Shown here in pieces: positions 29,701 through 37,046 of a stretch of 64,000 nt of DNA (positions are counted from its first letter, which is position 1; each line of letters starts with the position of its first letter). A model generated the notes under the pieces. It worked only from the letters and a program-made list of their open reading frames with translations, searched no databases and had not been told where the DNA came from. This stretch comes from Chitinophaga sp. CF118 (GTDB lineage: Bacteria; Bacteroidota; Bacteroidia; Chitinophagales; Chitinophagaceae): positions 124,001-188,000 of the forward strand of contig NZ_FOMK01000006.1 in assembly GCF_900112615.1 (NCBI RefSeq). Direction: 5' to 3'. Both the position numbers and the translations under genes were made by a program.

Positions 29701-29967
29701 AAGGAGATCTTTAAGCGGTTCATCCGGTTTGGGGAACAACATATGAATGATACCGTAAGCATTGATTATTTCGCAGTGTCTTTGCCAGATATGCTGGTGT
29801 TTGATCTGGACATCAACCTGCGGAACACGATTCATTGTAAATATCTTATAGGCCTTGGTTATCTGGGACTCGGCTACGAGATACAGGGCCGTATATACCT
29901 GGATGAAGTCATACAGCTGGATGTTAATCACCAGGGTGCTGTTTTTAACCCATTGATAAAGGAGTAA
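26701..29967 (+). CDS. DUF5107 protein with C-terminal TPR repeats, cytoplasmic
   Basis: A 1088-residue protein with no signal peptide. Residues about 30-350 form the DUF5107 domain ('LENEYLKIMILPEIGGRIQR', 'GGIEFNWPQHHRPS'), which resembles the galactose-mutarotase-like beta-sandwich fold. From about residue 450 to the end a long run of TPR repeats is seen ('NAMGLLYLRRGQFKQSIPYF', 'AYYYLGNFWYDKRQYAEAIK'). Such proteins recur in Bacteroidota sugar loci but their reaction is not established to my knowledge. The galM gene follows after two bases. A role in intracellular handling of the PUL 2 sugar is inference. Confidence 0.8.
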   Translation: MEVTAWVERVSIPTYKAGQPEKNPMFLEKRVYQGSSGVVYPHPVIEKIADEKTDQEYTAVFLENEYLKIMILPEIGGRIQRAYDKIRKRDFVYYNQVIKPALVGLAGPWISGGIEFNWPQHHRPSTFEAVDYTIEENADGSKTVWVNEIEVMFRTKGMAGFTLYPGKAYLEIKGKLFNRTPFPQTFLWWANPAVKVNEFYQSVFPPDVYAVFDHGKRDVSDFPIATGTYYKVNYAPGTDISRYDTIPVPTSYMAIRSKYNFIGCYEHDTQAGMLHVADHHVSPGKKQWTWGNGDFGYAWDRNLTDEDGPYIELMTGVFTDNQPDFSWLQPNEGKSFEQYFMPYAQIGVVKNATKEAMLNLDWQNRELLIKVYATATYKDARIQVWEEGQLLKEYRVDLSPSEIFETVFGAVKNEEYQVFVTDENGHELVSWKPEKEEKKEIPPAATAAKLPAEIEQVEELYLNGLHLEQYRHATFNPIDYYEEGLRRSPGDVRCNNAMGLLYLRRGQFKQSIPYFETAIRTLTSRNPNPYDGEVYYNLGLSLQFQGQLDEAYDYFYKATWNDAWQHSGFLMLARIAAAKGKWSEALMLVDKSLIRNYHSHTARHLKAALLRKHKQDNISFITESLQIDPFNYGCLYEWYLASQDAAVLDKLNTLMRGAVNNYLELSLEYAHAGMYDTAIEVLKYCNGKSPLVYYYSGWFAMKAGHAPEALAYYQQAAAQSPDRCFPNKTEELTILESAVLVNPSDAKAYYYLGNFWYDKRQYAEAIKNWEASIQLDNTFPTPYRNLSLAYYNKLHKKQEAIVCMEKAFALDTKDARILMELDQLYKITGKNFAERLAILERNNALVDERDDLYLERITLCNNLGWFNEAQTMLATRKFHPWEGGEGKVVGQYILCHIELARRAIQEKAFTYALELLTALSEYPDNLGEGKLYGAQENDVHYLLGCVYEGLGKPEKAGELFIAATRGISEPVQAIYYNDPQPDKIVYQALAWQKLGEPEKAKEIFKRFIRFGEQHMNDTVSIDYFAVSLPDMLVFDLDINLRNTIHCKYLIGLGYLGLGYEIQGRIYLDEVIQLDVNHQGAVFNPLIKE

Positions 29968-29969
29968 GT

Positions 29970-30998
29970 ATGTTATCCGTTTCGAGTAAGTATTATGGTC
30001 AGCTGAAAGGATCCGATTTATATCTGATCACATTGAAGAATGAACAGATGAGTGTTACTATCACAAACCTGGGTTGTTCAATTACTGCTATTTATACACC
30101 GGATCGCAATGGTGTGATGAAGAATGTGGTTGCCGGGTTTTCGGATTTGCAGCAATACGAACGCAATGAAGCCTATTTTGGTTGTGTTGTGGGGCGGTAT
30201 GCAAACAGGATAGCTTACGGACGGTTTCTTTTAGATGGCCAACCGGTGCAACTTTCAGTGAATGATGCTGGGAATCATCTGCATGGCGGGTTTGAAGGCT
30301 TTCATAAAAAGGTATGGGAGATTGTGGAAGTGACAGATACAGGGGTTGTAATGGAATACCTAAGCCGGGACAGGGAGGAAGGTTATCCTGGAAACCTGCG
30401 GGTAAAAGTGCAATATACATTGGACAATGAAGGCAGATTCAGTATCCAATATACAGGGATGACAGATCAGTGCACCCCGGTGAACCTTACTAATCACTCT
30501 TATTTTAATCTTAGTGGTTTTGAACAACCACTGATAACAGATCATCTTTTGTATATTAACGCGTACTACTACACGGGTAAGAATGAACTGAATGTACCTG
30601 ATGGTAAGATTTTAAAGGTGGAAGGAACACCATTAAGTTTTCTGCAACCTAAAAGAATAGGGGCAGATATTGACCGGTTTCCGGCCGATCAGGGCTTTGA
30701 TCATAATTATGTGCTGAATGGTAAGCGGGAAGATGGGATCGTGCCGGCAGCCACCTTATATGATCCGCTAACGGGAAGGCAGCTACGGGTATTTACAGAC
30801 CAGCCAGGCTTGCAGTTATATACCGCCAACCTATGGGATGGTAGTTTGTATGAAAAACACGGGGCAGTGGCATTGGAGACACAGGCATTCCCGGACAGTC
30901 CCAATCACCCGCAGTTTCCCGGTACTATTTTAGAGCCGGGGAGTACTTATGAAACCTGCACGATTTATGAATTCAGTGTTTTAAAATCCGGTGTATAA
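29970..30998 (+). CDS. galM: Aldose 1-epimerase
   Basis: A 342-residue cytoplasmic mutarotase catalysing alpha/beta anomer exchange of aldohexoses such as galactose. The family motifs are present: 'GRYANRIAYGRF', the catalytic acid His176 in 'NLTNHSYFNL' and the catalytic base Glu303 in 'ALETQAFPDSPNH'. No signal peptide is seen. It starts two bases after the DUF5107 gene. Its last codons take part in a partial duplication with the leader of the next gene. In PUL 2 it fits conversion of beta- to alpha-galactose released by the GH-D enzyme. Confidence 0.92.
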   Translation: MLSVSSKYYGQLKGSDLYLITLKNEQMSVTITNLGCSITAIYTPDRNGVMKNVVAGFSDLQQYERNEAYFGCVVGRYANRIAYGRFLLDGQPVQLSVNDAGNHLHGGFEGFHKKVWEIVEVTDTGVVMEYLSRDREEGYPGNLRVKVQYTLDNEGRFSIQYTGMTDQCTPVNLTNHSYFNLSGFEQPLITDHLLYINAYYYTGKNELNVPDGKILKVEGTPLSFLQPKRIGADIDRFPADQGFDHNYVLNGKREDGIVPAATLYDPLTGRQLRVFTDQPGLQLYTANLWDGSLYEKHGAVALETQAFPDSPNHPQFPGTILEPGSTYETCTIYEFSVLKSGV

Positions 30999-31088
30999 TT
31001 GCAGTTATATTCCTGGCATCTATGAATTCAGTATTATAAAATCCAGTTATGAAACAAACCTATAATAGCAGCTATATTCTTGGTATCT
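30966..31088. repeat. Imperfect tandem duplication across the galM / sugar porter junction
   Basis: The galM end (30966-30992) recurs at 31021-31047 with 24 of 27 bases identical. The 21 bases at 31001-31021 recur at 31068-31088, inside the porter start codons, with 18 of 21 identical. The two pairs are offset by 55 and 67 bases, so one copy has gained or lost about 12 bases around the porter ATG. The intergenic space is thus largely a copy of the gene junction itself. Confidence 0.8.
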
Positions 31089-32368
31089 CATTTATTTCCG
31101 CATTGGGAGGTTATCTTTTCGGATTTGATTTTGCTGTTATCTCGGGTGCTTTACCCTTTTTACAGCAGCAGTTTGGCCTTGATGCCTATTGGGAGGGATT
31201 TGCTACTGGTAGTCTTGCATTGGGAGCTATTATTGGTTGCCTGGTAGCAGGCAAGATAGCAGATAAATATGGGCGTAGATGGGGATTACTTGTAGCATCC
31301 GCTATTTTCGGTGTTTCCTCACTGGCGATGGCGCTGGCACCCGGCAGGGACTTCTTTATCGGTTTTCGTCTGGTGGCAGGAATAGGAGTGGGGATGGCAT
31401 CAATGTTGTCTCCAATGTACATTGCAGAGGTTTCTCCTGCGCATTTGCGGGGCCGCATGGTGGCCATTAATCAGCTGACGGTGGTGACGGGCATACTGGT
31501 TACTAACCTTGTGAACTATACGTTGCGGAATAATGGTCCGGATGCCTGGCGCTGGATGTTTGGACTTGGAGTGATCCCTTCTGTATTGTTTTTTGTGGGG
31601 GCATTGTGGCTGCCTGAAAGTCCGCGCTGGTTGGTAAAGGCAGGGAGATCCAAAGAAGCAGGGGTGATCCTGGAAAGGATAGGGAATGCTTCGTTTGCCC
31701 GTGAATCACTGGTTACTATTGAACGATCCAATCAATTGAGTACCGGAGGTGTTGCTTTTAACAAGGCTGTATTGCCAGCTGTTGTAACCGGAGTAATTCT
31801 TGCCATTTTTCAGCAGTTATGCGGCATTAATGTGGTGTTTAATTATACGCCCCGGATCTTTCATAGTATAGGCGTATCCCAGGATGGGCAGTTATTACAG
31901 ACCGTTTTTATTGGTGGCGTGAACCTGGTGTTTACATTGCTGGCCATGCTGCTGGTAGATAAGTTAGGCCGTAAACCTTTGATGCTGGCAGGTGCCGGCG
32001 GACTGGCAATACTTTATATAGTAGTCGTAAGGATGCTGGCAGCAGGCTCCGCTGATGTGTCCTGGTTTCTGCTGGCAGCCATCGGTACCTATGCAATGTC
32101 GTTAGCGCCAGTTACCTGGGTACTGATCTCAGAAATATTTCCAAATAAGATCCGTAGTGCCGCTACATCTATAGCTGTATTATCCCTATGGGCCGCCTAC
32201 TTTATATTGGTGTTCACGTTCCCTATATTGTTTGACAGGCTGAAGGATAGTACATTTTATATTTATGCCGGGATCTGTTTACTGGGCTTTGTATTTATCT
32301 GGCGGAATGTAAAGGAAACTAAAGGGAAAACGCTGGAAGAACTTGAAGATGTAATTGTAGGGCATTAA
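31049..32368 (+). CDS. MFS sugar porter family transporter
   Basis: A 439-residue inner membrane protein with 12 predicted helices. Sugar porter signatures are clear: 'DKYGRRWG', the 'PESPRWL' stretch after helix 6, 'DKLGRKPLML' in the second half, and 'KETKGKTLEELE' at the C-terminus. These are proton-linked monosaccharide importers of the XylE/GalP type. Within PUL 2 it probably carries the monosaccharide released in the periplasm into the cytoplasm. The leader and first codons lie in a short tandem duplication shared with the galM end. Confidence 0.92.
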   Translation: MKQTYNSSYILGISFISALGGYLFGFDFAVISGALPFLQQQFGLDAYWEGFATGSLALGAIIGCLVAGKIADKYGRRWGLLVASAIFGVSSLAMALAPGRDFFIGFRLVAGIGVGMASMLSPMYIAEVSPAHLRGRMVAINQLTVVTGILVTNLVNYTLRNNGPDAWRWMFGLGVIPSVLFFVGALWLPESPRWLVKAGRSKEAGVILERIGNASFARESLVTIERSNQLSTGGVAFNKAVLPAVVTGVILAIFQQLCGINVVFNYTPRIFHSIGVSQDGQLLQTVFIGGVNLVFTLLAMLLVDKLGRKPLMLAGAGGLAILYIVVVRMLAAGSADVSWFLLAAIGTYAMSLAPVTWVLISEIFPNKIRSAATSIAVLSLWAAYFILVFTFPILFDRLKDSTFYIYAGICLLGFVFIWRNVKETKGKTLEELEDVIVGH

Positions 32369-32413
32369 CATTAACTACATTATGCTTAAATTAGTGTTCT
32401 ATTTTAAAAAACT

Positions 32414-33034
32414 ATGCAGCAGACATCCTCAATTACCACATTGTTCATAGACATTGGCGGCGTTCTTCTCACAAATGGCTGGGACCGCGCGGCACGTAAA
32501 CTGGCAGCGAGTACTTTTTCTCTGGATCTGATAGAACTGGAAGAAAGGCATCATCTTACTTTCGATACATATGAGGTAGGTAAGCTGACGCTGGATGAAT
32601 ACCTCAGCAGGATCGTGTTTTACGAAGACCGGAACTTTACCCGGGAAACATTTAAGGAGTTTATGTTCTCACGAACTGAGCCTTATAATGACATGATTGA
32701 GATGATCTGCCAGTTGAAAGAAAAACATGGTTTAAAGATCGCTATTGTGAATAATGAAGGCCGTGAGTTGAATGAATATAGGATCAGGAAGTTTGGGATT
32801 AACAAGTTCGTAGACTTTTTTATCTCTTCCTGTTTTGTTCATTTCCGTAAGCCGGATGCGGATATTTTCCGGATTGCATTGGACATTGCTTTGGTAAATC
32901 CGGCAGAAGTATTATATATAGAAGACCGTGCGATGTTTGTATCAGTAGCAGAAGGATTGGGTATCAATGGTCTGTTGCACGCAGACTATGCATCTACAAA
33001 AGAAAAGCTGAAGAGCTTCGGACTGGGCTTATAA
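32414..33034 (+). CDS. HAD-IA family hydrolase (YihX-like)
   Basis: A 206-residue cytoplasmic haloacid-dehalogenase-type hydrolase. Motif I is 'FIDIGGVLL' with nucleophile Asp13; the second Asp of the usual DxD is Gly15, as in the YihX-like subgroup ('DLGNV'). The other motifs are 'IAIVNNEGREL', the Lys of 'FRKPDADIF' and 'LYIEDRAMFV'. YihX-like enzymes are sugar-phosphate phosphatases, but substrate cannot be set here. It is the last gene of PUL 2, 45 bases after the porter, and is followed by a strong inverted repeat. Confidence 0.85.
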   Translation: MQQTSSITTLFIDIGGVLLTNGWDRAARKLAASTFSLDLIELEERHHLTFDTYEVGKLTLDEYLSRIVFYEDRNFTRETFKEFMFSRTEPYNDMIEMICQLKEKHGLKIAIVNNEGRELNEYRIRKFGINKFVDFFISSCFVHFRKPDADIFRIALDIALVNPAEVLYIEDRAMFVSVAEGLGINGLLHADYASTKEKLKSFGLGL

Positions 33035-33040
33035 AAATAT

Positions 33041-33103
33041 AAAAGTTCCTGCAATACTTTGATTGGTGCCAATGCTGCCAATCAAAGTATTGCAGGAACT
33101 TTT
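33041..33103. terminator. 26-bp perfect stem-loop between convergent genes
   Basis: Arms 33041-33066 and 33078-33103 are exact reverse complements, with an 11-base loop. The arms begin with AAAA and end with TTTT, so the structure reads as a terminator on both strands: for the PUL 2 transcript on plus and the RNase H transcript on minus. Confidence 0.8.
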
Positions 33104-33244
33104 TAGTTTCCACCCTGGGATTGGCCTTTCACTTTTCACCCATTACATTTCACGCTTAACATTATATAGTTCCACAGCAATTAATGTGTGGCAGTATTTT
33201 TCTAATAGATTGTATAAGTGTACAAAAGTGTCTGAAGAGATGTA

Positions 33245-33694
33245 TCAGGGCTTTCTAACGATATTGCGGGAGAGTTTGTCTACTTCTATATTGAAATTGA
33301 GTTCGTTGTCTTTTTTCTGATGTGCTTTTACTTTCGTAAATGTAAGTGGGAGTTCTGCAATATAAGTTAGCAGGGTTTTAACCAGATCTGCATTCCTTAT
33401 TTCAGTACCTTTTTTAGTGGTAAAATGCTGGGCGGTGAGTTTTTCTCTGCGATCTGCCAATCCCACAACATACTGGCTGTCTGAGATAATATCCATAGCA
33501 GTAATAGAGGAATATTTATCCTGCACATAACTGATGGCTTTTATAACAGCCATCAGTTCCATCCTGTTATGTGTAGTATTGAATGCTTCTCCGGTAAGTA
33601 CAACTTTCTCATCATCAACAAAAATTATCGCAGCCCAACCTCCTTTGAGGCTTTGGGTATGACAACTTCCATCAGTATAGATTGTTGCGGTCAC
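33245..33694 (-). CDS. Ribonuclease H family protein
   Basis: A 149-residue RNase HI fold enzyme that cleaves RNA in RNA/DNA hybrids. The DEDD catalytic set is complete: Asp8 ('YTDGS'), Glu46 ('NRMELMAV'), Asp72 ('ISDSQYVV') and Asp139 ('EVDKLSR'), with His125 in 'KVKAHQ' at the position of the flexible catalytic histidine. There is no N-terminal hybrid-binding domain. It lies nine bases downstream of the DnaJ-KTSC gene and most likely shares its promoter at 34159-34166. Whether it is the cell's main RNase HI or an accessory copy cannot be told. Confidence 0.9.
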   Translation of the reverse strand: MTATIYTDGSCHTQSLKGGWAAIIFVDDEKVVLTGEAFNTTHNRMELMAVIKAISYVQDKYSSITAMDIISDSQYVVGLADRREKLTAQHFTTKKGTEIRNADLVKTLLTYIAELPLTFTKVKAHQKKDNELNFNIEVDKLSRNIVRKP

Positions 33695-33703
33695 CGTTTG
33701 CGT

Positions 33704-34150
33704 TTATACTTCCACTGCTCTGCTCACCTTGCGGTAAACGAATTCATGGTAGATATGCCTGCGGCAGAATCTTCCCGGTGAATCGGAGTTGATCAGTTTA
33801 ATGTAGAGGGCTTTGGGCACATCAAAGTACTCATAACTACTACTATCCTGGAAGGTGAGTGTTAAAGTTGTCTTTGTATAAGAGAAGTCCTGAATTGTTG
33901 AGGCAGAAATCGTTTCCGTGTATTCAGGAAGCGCTTTTGCAATTGTTTCAGGGGCTACGCTTGCCAGAAAGTTATAAGCCTCAATGAATTGCTTGCTTTT
34001 TTCTTCCGCTTCGTGCTTTTTCTCATCGCTCTCCTGGAATTTATCAGGATGCCATTCTTTCATTAAATTCCTGTAGATGGTCTTTAATTCCTGTAATTCT
34101 GTTGTCTTGCTTACACCGAGTAGCTTACGGTAGTCTGTTATTTTACTCAT
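33704..34150 (-). CDS. J-domain protein with C-terminal KTSC domain
   Basis: A 148-residue protein. An N-terminal J domain (about residues 5-70) carries 'WHPDKF' with the HPD motif that stimulates Hsp70 ATPase; the C-terminal part (about 90-145, 'TIQDFSYTKTTLTLTFQDSS', 'YFDVPKALYIKLINS') is a KTSC domain. The start is set at 34150 because a perfect -7 element (TACCTTTG on the minus strand) lies at 34159-34166, inside the longer frame that would start at 34192. It is the first gene of a two-gene unit with RNase H. Confidence 0.85.
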   Translation of the reverse strand: MSKITDYRKLLGVSKTTELQELKTIYRNLMKEWHPDKFQESDEKKHEAEEKSKQFIEAYNFLASVAPETIAKALPEYTETISASTIQDFSYTKTTLTLTFQDSSSYEYFDVPKALYIKLINSDSPGRFCRRHIYHEFVYRKVSRAVEV

Positions 34151-34158
34151 AAAATATG

Positions 34159-34166
34159 CAAAGGTA
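34159..34166 (-). promoter_or_regulatory. Promoter -7 element for the J-domain/RNase H genes
   Basis: On the minus strand the sequence is TACCTTTG, a perfect match to the Bacteroidota -7 consensus TAnnTTTG. The start codon at 34150 follows within nine bases, so the leader would be very short or absent. No clear -33 TTG was found. Confidence 0.5.
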
Positions 34167-34250
34167 ACCCGTTTTAGCCGCCAACCAAGCATTTTTACCT
34201 AAACTAACCAAAATATGATCTTTATCAGGGACGCGGTGCTTAGTATTTAG

Positions 34251-34258
34251 TAGTTTTG
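34251..34258 (+). promoter_or_regulatory. Promoter -7 element for cydAB
   Basis: TAGTTTTG matches TAnnTTTG exactly and ends 20 bases before the cydA start codon, giving a short leader. No good -33 TTG is seen at the normal distance, which would fit a promoter needing an activator. Confidence 0.55.
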
Positions 34259-34277
34259 ACTTATACAAAATATATAT

Positions 34278-35612
34278 ATGAACGATTTTATAGCTGCCAG
34301 GTCGCAGATGGGACTTTCGCTGGGCTTTCATATTGTTTTTTCATGTATTGGGATGGTGATGCCATTTTTTATGGCGGTGGCGCATTTTTACTGGTTGAGG
34401 ACTAACAACATTGTTTACAAAAATATAACAAAGGCGTGGAGCAAGGGAGTGGCTATCTTTTTTGCCACCGGAGCTGTATCTGGTACAGTACTTTCCTTTG
34501 AACTGGGGCTGTTATGGCCGGAGTTTATGAAACATGCAGGCCCTATTTTCGGGATGCCTTTTTCTCTGGAAGGAACAGCCTTTTTTATAGAGGCCATTGC
34601 ACTCGGCTTTTTCCTGTATGGGTGGGACCGTTTCAATAAATGGTTTCATTGGGTAACCGGGGTGGTAGTAGGGGTGAGTGGATTGATTTCCGGGATCCTG
34701 GTAGTAGCAGCAAATGCCTGGATGAATAGTCCGGCGGGTTTCGATTTTATAGATGGACAATACCTGAACATTGATCCAATAAAGGCGATGTTCAATGATG
34801 CCTGGTTTTCGCAGGCGCTGCACATGTGTATTGCTGCATTTTCTGCCACAGGGTTTGCCGTAGCAGGTATCCATGCCCTTATGATCCTGAAAAAGAAGAA
34901 TGTTTATTTTCATATGCAGTCATTCAGGATTGCAGCCGTTTTCGCCTGTGTAGCAGCGGTTCTGCAGCCACTAAGCGGGGATATCTCTGCAAAGGATGTA
35001 GGGAAGCGACAGCCGGCAAAGCTGGCAGCTATGGAAGCACATTTCCATACAGAAGCCGCTGCTCCGTTAATTATTGGTGGTATTCCGGATGAAAAGACCC
35101 GGGAAGTAAAATATGCCCTGAAGATTCCCGGCTTGCTGAGTTTTATGTTACATGAAGATTTTACTACTCCTGTAGACGGACTGGATAAGATTCCCCTGGA
35201 AAATCAGCCACCCGTTGCCATTACACATTACGCTTTCCAGATAATGGTAGGATTGGGAATGATTATGTTACTGATAGCAGTCTGCTACTTTATAGCCATC
35301 CTGAAAAAGAAAAGCTGGTTACGTAGTCAATGGTTGTTAAGACTGTTTGTGATTGCCACCCCTATGGGATTTATTGCTGTAGAAGCAGGATGGACGGTTA
35401 CTGAAGTAGGGCGGCAACCCTGGATCATCAATGGCATTATGCGTACAGCAGATGCCGTGACTCCGATGCCGGGCATTGTTTATTCTTTTTACATCTTTAC
35501 AGCCATGTATATTTCTCTGTCACTGATTGTTACTTTCTTATTATACAGACAAATAAAAATGGTAGGTAATATCTACGATGTTTCTCCATCTTCTAAAAAC
35601 CAGGCCATATGA
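34278..35612 (+). CDS. cydA: Cytochrome bd ubiquinol oxidase subunit I
   Basis: A 444-residue inner membrane subunit of cytochrome bd, which oxidises quinol and reduces oxygen to water. The family pattern is seen from the start: 'RSQMGLSLGFHIVFSCIGM' with His18 matching the haem-ligand His19 of E. coli CydA, the 'NAWMNSPAGF' region and the C-terminal 'EVGRQPWIINGIMRTADAVT'. The length is that of the short Q-loop form common outside Proteobacteria. Its last four bases overlap cydB (ATGA). It supports respiration at low oxygen. Confidence 0.95.
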   Translation: MNDFIAARSQMGLSLGFHIVFSCIGMVMPFFMAVAHFYWLRTNNIVYKNITKAWSKGVAIFFATGAVSGTVLSFELGLLWPEFMKHAGPIFGMPFSLEGTAFFIEAIALGFFLYGWDRFNKWFHWVTGVVVGVSGLISGILVVAANAWMNSPAGFDFIDGQYLNIDPIKAMFNDAWFSQALHMCIAAFSATGFAVAGIHALMILKKKNVYFHMQSFRIAAVFACVAAVLQPLSGDISAKDVGKRQPAKLAAMEAHFHTEAAAPLIIGGIPDEKTREVKYALKIPGLLSFMLHEDFTTPVDGLDKIPLENQPPVAITHYAFQIMVGLGMIMLLIAVCYFIAILKKKSWLRSQWLLRLFVIATPMGFIAVEAGWTVTEVGRQPWIINGIMRTADAVTPMPGIVYSFYIFTAMYISLSLIVTFLLYRQIKMVGNIYDVSPSSKNQAI

Positions 35613-36619
35613 TTTATGTAGTGATTGTTTATTTATGGGCTGCCATTTTATTATACATCTTAATGGGAGGTGCGGACTTTGGCGCTGGCATTATAGAACT
35701 GTTCACCTCCAAACGGAATAAACAGCATACACGAAATACGATGTACCGGGCCATAGCCCCGATATGGGAAGCTAATCATATGTGGCTGATCATTGCTATT
35801 GTAGTACTGTTTGTTGGTTTTCCCGATATCTATACTACAATCTCTACACATCTTCATATTCCATTGGTCATTATGCTGTTTGGGATTATAGCCAGAGGAA
35901 CAGCTTTTACGTTCCGGAACTATGATGCAGTGGTGGATAATATGCAGAAGGTATATAACAAGATCTTTGTGTATTCCAGTTTCATTACGCCATTTTTCCT
36001 GGGAGTGATAGCTGCCAGTGCTGTTTCGGGCAAGATTGATCCGGATGCGCACGACTTTTTATCTGCTTATATTTTCAGCTGGTTGAACTGGTTCTCCGTG
36101 GCAGTTGGTTTTTTCACAGTTGCCATCTGTGGATTTCTTGCGGCGATATTTATTATCGGGGAAACAGACGATGAATTGAACAGAAAACGGTTTATCCGCA
36201 AGGCTAAGCAAATGAATCTGGCAGCGGTAGTTTTTGGTGCATTGGTTTTTATAGCAGCACACTCTGAAGGCATCCCGCTGGATACCTGGTTATTCGGTAA
36301 TGCGGTGGGTATTATTGCCATTACTGCAGCCACCCTGTCATTGATCCTGCTTTGGTTCCTGCTGCTTAAAAAGGGCAAGCTAATCATCATCAGGGTATTG
36401 GCAGGATTCCAGGTAACAATGATCTTACTGGCTATTACACTCCGGCATTATCCCAATATCGTGATTATGAAAGGAGGAAGATATCTGTCATTGATGGAGC
36501 ATGCAGGGCAGGAGCGGGCTATTTATTCTCTCGGAATGGCCTTATTGCTGGGTAGTATTTTTATCTTACCTGCATTGTTTTACCTGTTGTATAGTTTTAA
36601 CAAGAATTATAATAAATAA
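35609..36619 (+). CDS. cydB: Cytochrome bd ubiquinol oxidase subunit II
   Basis: A 336-residue membrane protein with about eight to nine helices, the second subunit of cytochrome bd. 'GGADFGAGIIELF' near the N-terminus and 'PIWEANHMWLIIAIVVLFVG' are family signatures. Overlap with cydA by four bases shows translational coupling. No small third subunit (CydX-type) is recognisable after it. An AT-rich 10-bp stem (36681-36690 with 36696-36705) lies about 60 bases downstream of the stop and may act as a weak terminator. Confidence 0.95.
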   Translation: MIYVVIVYLWAAILLYILMGGADFGAGIIELFTSKRNKQHTRNTMYRAIAPIWEANHMWLIIAIVVLFVGFPDIYTTISTHLHIPLVIMLFGIIARGTAFTFRNYDAVVDNMQKVYNKIFVYSSFITPFFLGVIAASAVSGKIDPDAHDFLSAYIFSWLNWFSVAVGFFTVAICGFLAAIFIIGETDDELNRKRFIRKAKQMNLAAVVFGALVFIAAHSEGIPLDTWLFGNAVGIIAITAATLSLILLWFLLLKKGKLIIIRVLAGFQVTMILLAITLRHYPNIVIMKGGRYLSLMEHAGQERAIYSLGMALLLGSIFILPALFYLLYSFNKNYNK

Positions 36620-36734
36620 ACTCAATGATCCATTTAGGCCAAAAGTTATAATAAGTAAACCCCTATTGCCTATTTTGGACATATTTAATCAGGGAGATTA
36701 AATATACTATCGGTAAATGTGAAAATAGTATCCT

Positions 36735-36742
36735 TATTTTTG
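36735..36742 (+). promoter_or_regulatory. Promoter -7 element upstream of the GSDH-like gene
   Basis: TATTTTTG is an exact TAnnTTTG match. Its last base is the first base of the operator-like palindrome, so a bound repressor would cover the transcription start. The resulting leader would be about 300 bases. Confidence 0.5.
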
Positions 36743-36753
36743 CAAACGATTGC
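36742..36753. promoter_or_regulatory. LacI-type operator-like site GCAAACGATTGC
   Basis: Twelve bases with the central CG and the GCAAnCGnTTGC symmetry typical of LacI/GalR-family operators; one position breaks the dyad. It directly follows a -7 element. It matches 11 of 12 bases of the perfect palindromes at 56136-56147 and 56317-56328. No LacI-family gene is in the window. Confidence 0.5.
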
Positions 36754-37046
36754 ATAACTTCGGAAGAGTAGCTAAAAGTATAACCTATATTATTCGGAAA
36801 CGCCATGTAGCAGAGTGTTGTAACATACTTTGTTTCCATATTCTGTACATATAATAACCCTATCATTCATCCTTAAAAACAACTTTATGAAAACCTGATA
36901 ATTAATTACGCCCGTTAAAAGGTTGTCCGCACCTGCATGTGACAATACTACTGTGTATAACTTAAAAGATTATACGTAAACAGGAAAAGTATGTCTGAAC
37001 TCACCAATATCTAAACCCTCAAAGTTCCTCGTTAAAGAAACCTATT

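Larger units (their letters stand above)
36620..37046. other. 427-bp intergenic region between cydB and the GSDH-like gene
   Basis: It holds an AT-rich 10-bp inverted repeat (36681-36705), a perfect -7 element (36735-36742), an overlapping LacI-type operator-like palindrome (36742-36753) and then about 290 bases of leader with no recognised riboswitch. Near the end, TTCCTCGTTA at 37025-37034 resembles the TTCCACGTAT motif seen before other genes here. Confidence 0.6.

Noticed and set aside
33063..33320. Plus-strand open frame of 85 codons
   Set aside because: It starts in the terminator loop and runs antisense into the RNase H gene; no plausible domain.
34151..34192. Longer N-terminus of the J-domain protein
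   Set aside because: A perfect promoter -7 element lies inside this extension, and the J domain begins normally at 34150.
36751..37046. Riboswitch in the long leader of the sugar dehydrogenase gene
   Set aside because: No conserved riboswitch core was recognised and the only hairpins found are short; without a search I do not call one.
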